64,000 nucleotides of DNA from positions 124,001 to 188,000 of the forward strand of contig CAYMPH010000005.1 of assembly GCA_964392365.1 (NCBI GenBank). Direction: 5' to 3'. A program made the translations under genes and the position numbers. Positions within the stretch are counted from its first letter, which is position 1. Each line of letters opens with the position of its first letter. The notes under the pieces were generated by a model that worked only from the letters and a program-made list of their open reading frames with translations, ran no database searches and was not told where the DNA came from. Of the stretch, positions 63,152 through 64,000 are shown in pieces. Source of the stretch: CAYMPH01 sp964392365 (GTDB lineage Bacteria > Spirochaetota > UBA4802 > UBA5550).

Positions 63152-64000
63152 TTACCTCTGATTCACATCAGGATAGGAGCCGAAGATTTTAAGGAATACC
63201 GCTTCTTTTTTCATTTTATCAAGAGCTTTTTTCACAATTGGATTTTCACAGTGACCGGATATATCGATAAAAAAAATATATTCCCATATCTTCTTTTTAT
63301 CTGGCCGCGATTCAATTTTTGTCATATTGATTCCGGCTTTATGAAATGGTTTTAATATTTCCAGAAGAGCTCCCGGGATATCTCTTAATGCAAAAGCAAT
63401 TGAAGTTTTATCTTTTCTTGACGGGGAATTTTTAAATCCTCCTATCACAAAAAACCTGGTATAATTCTGCCTTGAATCCTCAATCCCGCTTGCTATAATA
63501 TTCAGATTGTAAATCCCGGCTGCAGCTGGAGAAGATATTGCTGCAGATTCAGTATCATTTGATGCAGCAATAGCTGCGCTCGATGTTGAATCAACAAGAA
63601 TGATTTCCGAGTTAGGCAGGTTTGCCTTAATCCAGTTTTTACACTGGCCAAGAGGCTGGGAGAAAGTATAGATTTTTTTTACCTGATTGAGTTCAGTATT
63701 TTTTGAAACCAGGCTGAAATTTATTTTTAAATAATGCTCTGCTGAAACCAGAAGCTCCGTTTCCAGAAGCTCATCAAGCGTATAAGTCACTGCACCCTCT
63801 GAACTGTTTTCAACAGGCACAACACCTAAATCACAATCACCTGATTCTACAGACCTGAAAACATCCGTAATTGTTTTACAGGAAACAGGCTGTGCCGAGT
63901 CGCCAAAAATTTCGGAAAGAGCCATATTTGAAAATGATCCTGCAGGGCCGAGAAACGCGACATTTCTCTGTTTTGCAAGCATTGCAGATTCCATCAGCAT
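63152..64000 (-). CDS. pheA: Prephenate dehydratase (P-protein), cut by window end
   Basis: The dehydratase domain and C-terminal ACT domain of a P-protein; it makes phenylpyruvate. Motifs: VAFLGPAGSFSN, VVPVENSSEGAV, and in the ACT domain NMTKIESRP for phenylalanine binding. The frame stays open to the window edge, and the residues before VAFLGP resemble the linker that follows a chorismate mutase domain in fused P-proteins. The true start and probably that domain lie beyond 64000. Confidence 0.93.
   Translation of the reverse strand: MLMESAMLAKQRNVAFLGPAGSFSNMALSEIFGDSAQPVSCKTITDVFRSVESGDCDLGVVPVENSSEGAVTYTLDELLETELLVSAEHYLKINFSLVSKNTELNQVKKIYTFSQPLGQCKNWIKANLPNSEIILVDSTSSAAIAASNDTESAAISSPAAAGIYNLNIIASGIEDSRQNYTRFFVIGGFKNSPSRKDKTSIAFALRDIPGALLEILKPFHKAGINMTKIESRPDKKKIWEYIFFIDISGHCENPIVKKALDKMKKEAVFLKIFGSYPDVNQR

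Noticed and set aside
1..64000. tRNA, rRNA, CRISPR, insertion sequence, prophage
   Set aside because: No tRNA-like cloverleaf, transposase, repeat-spacer array or phage gene was recognised on reading both strands.

Overview
The window is an AT-rich stretch of a diderm bacterial chromosome. The mix of genes suggests a spirochaete (Spirochaetota, Leptospira-like in flavour). It holds four methyl-accepting chemotaxis proteins (MCPs), three SpoIIE-type PP2C phosphatases, a kinase/AAA/TPR/GAF/PP2C giant, a 7TM-DISM receptor, lipoprotein lipases and several free GHKL ATPases. This placement is an inference from gene content, as no rRNA is present. I see no tRNA, rRNA, CRISPR array, insertion sequence or prophage, so the window reads as ordinary chromosome.

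Layout. 1-1411 is the 3' part of a family I.5-like zinc lipase. 1575-18321 is almost all on the minus strand: an NRDE protein, a GHKL ATPase, a Cache MCP with a DUF3592 protein, a Nudix fusion, a methyltransferase, the 1739-aa kinase/phosphatase, a PlsC acyltransferase, a 7TM-DISM receptor and a secreted Tudor-like repeat protein. 18631-21306 (+) is an MCP. 21479-30972 (-) carries acyl-CoA and radical chemistry (acyl-CoA synthetase, CoA-transferase/GNAT fusion, ferredoxin, B12 radical SAM), a small ATPase, an orphan HypA and a second lipase. 31135-35390 is a divergent pair, a membrane AraC regulator and a membrane PP2C, that share one sensor module. 35448-44934 has two more MCPs, a GntR-PrpE pair, a nitronate monooxygenase-like enzyme and an SDR. 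45010-50469 (-) has a thioesterase, a PP2C with the same sensor as the 18631 MCP, a YidB-like protein and a PrsW/cNMP fusion. 50651-56145 has a HAD phosphatase, MurJ and a TPR/membrane/ABC operon. 56146-64000 (-) is conserved housekeeping: pheA, tyrA, cmk, rpsA, a YfgM-like gene, rpmF, rnc, a Nudix gene, aroB and a STAS gene.

How the genes work together. The main theme is signalling by domain recombination. The same membrane sensors appear in front of different outputs (MCP versus PP2C; AraC versus PP2C). PP2C phosphatases, GHKL ATPases and a STAS protein are the parts of partner-switching circuits. A second theme is lipid and acyl-CoA metabolism: two lipases, an acyltransferase, an acyl-CoA synthetase, PrpE under a GntR regulator, a thioesterase and an SDR. 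The right end is a translation and aromatic-amino-acid cluster with tight ATGA-type overlaps.

The observations most worth a second look are the two shared-sensor pairs, the PrsW-cNMP fusion, the CoA-transferase/GNAT protein with a replaced catalytic Glu, the ABC ATPase with degraded Q-loop and signature, the STAS protein without a phosphorylatable Ser, a TetR-like operator before the second lipase, and a 69-nt near-perfect hairpin after prpE.
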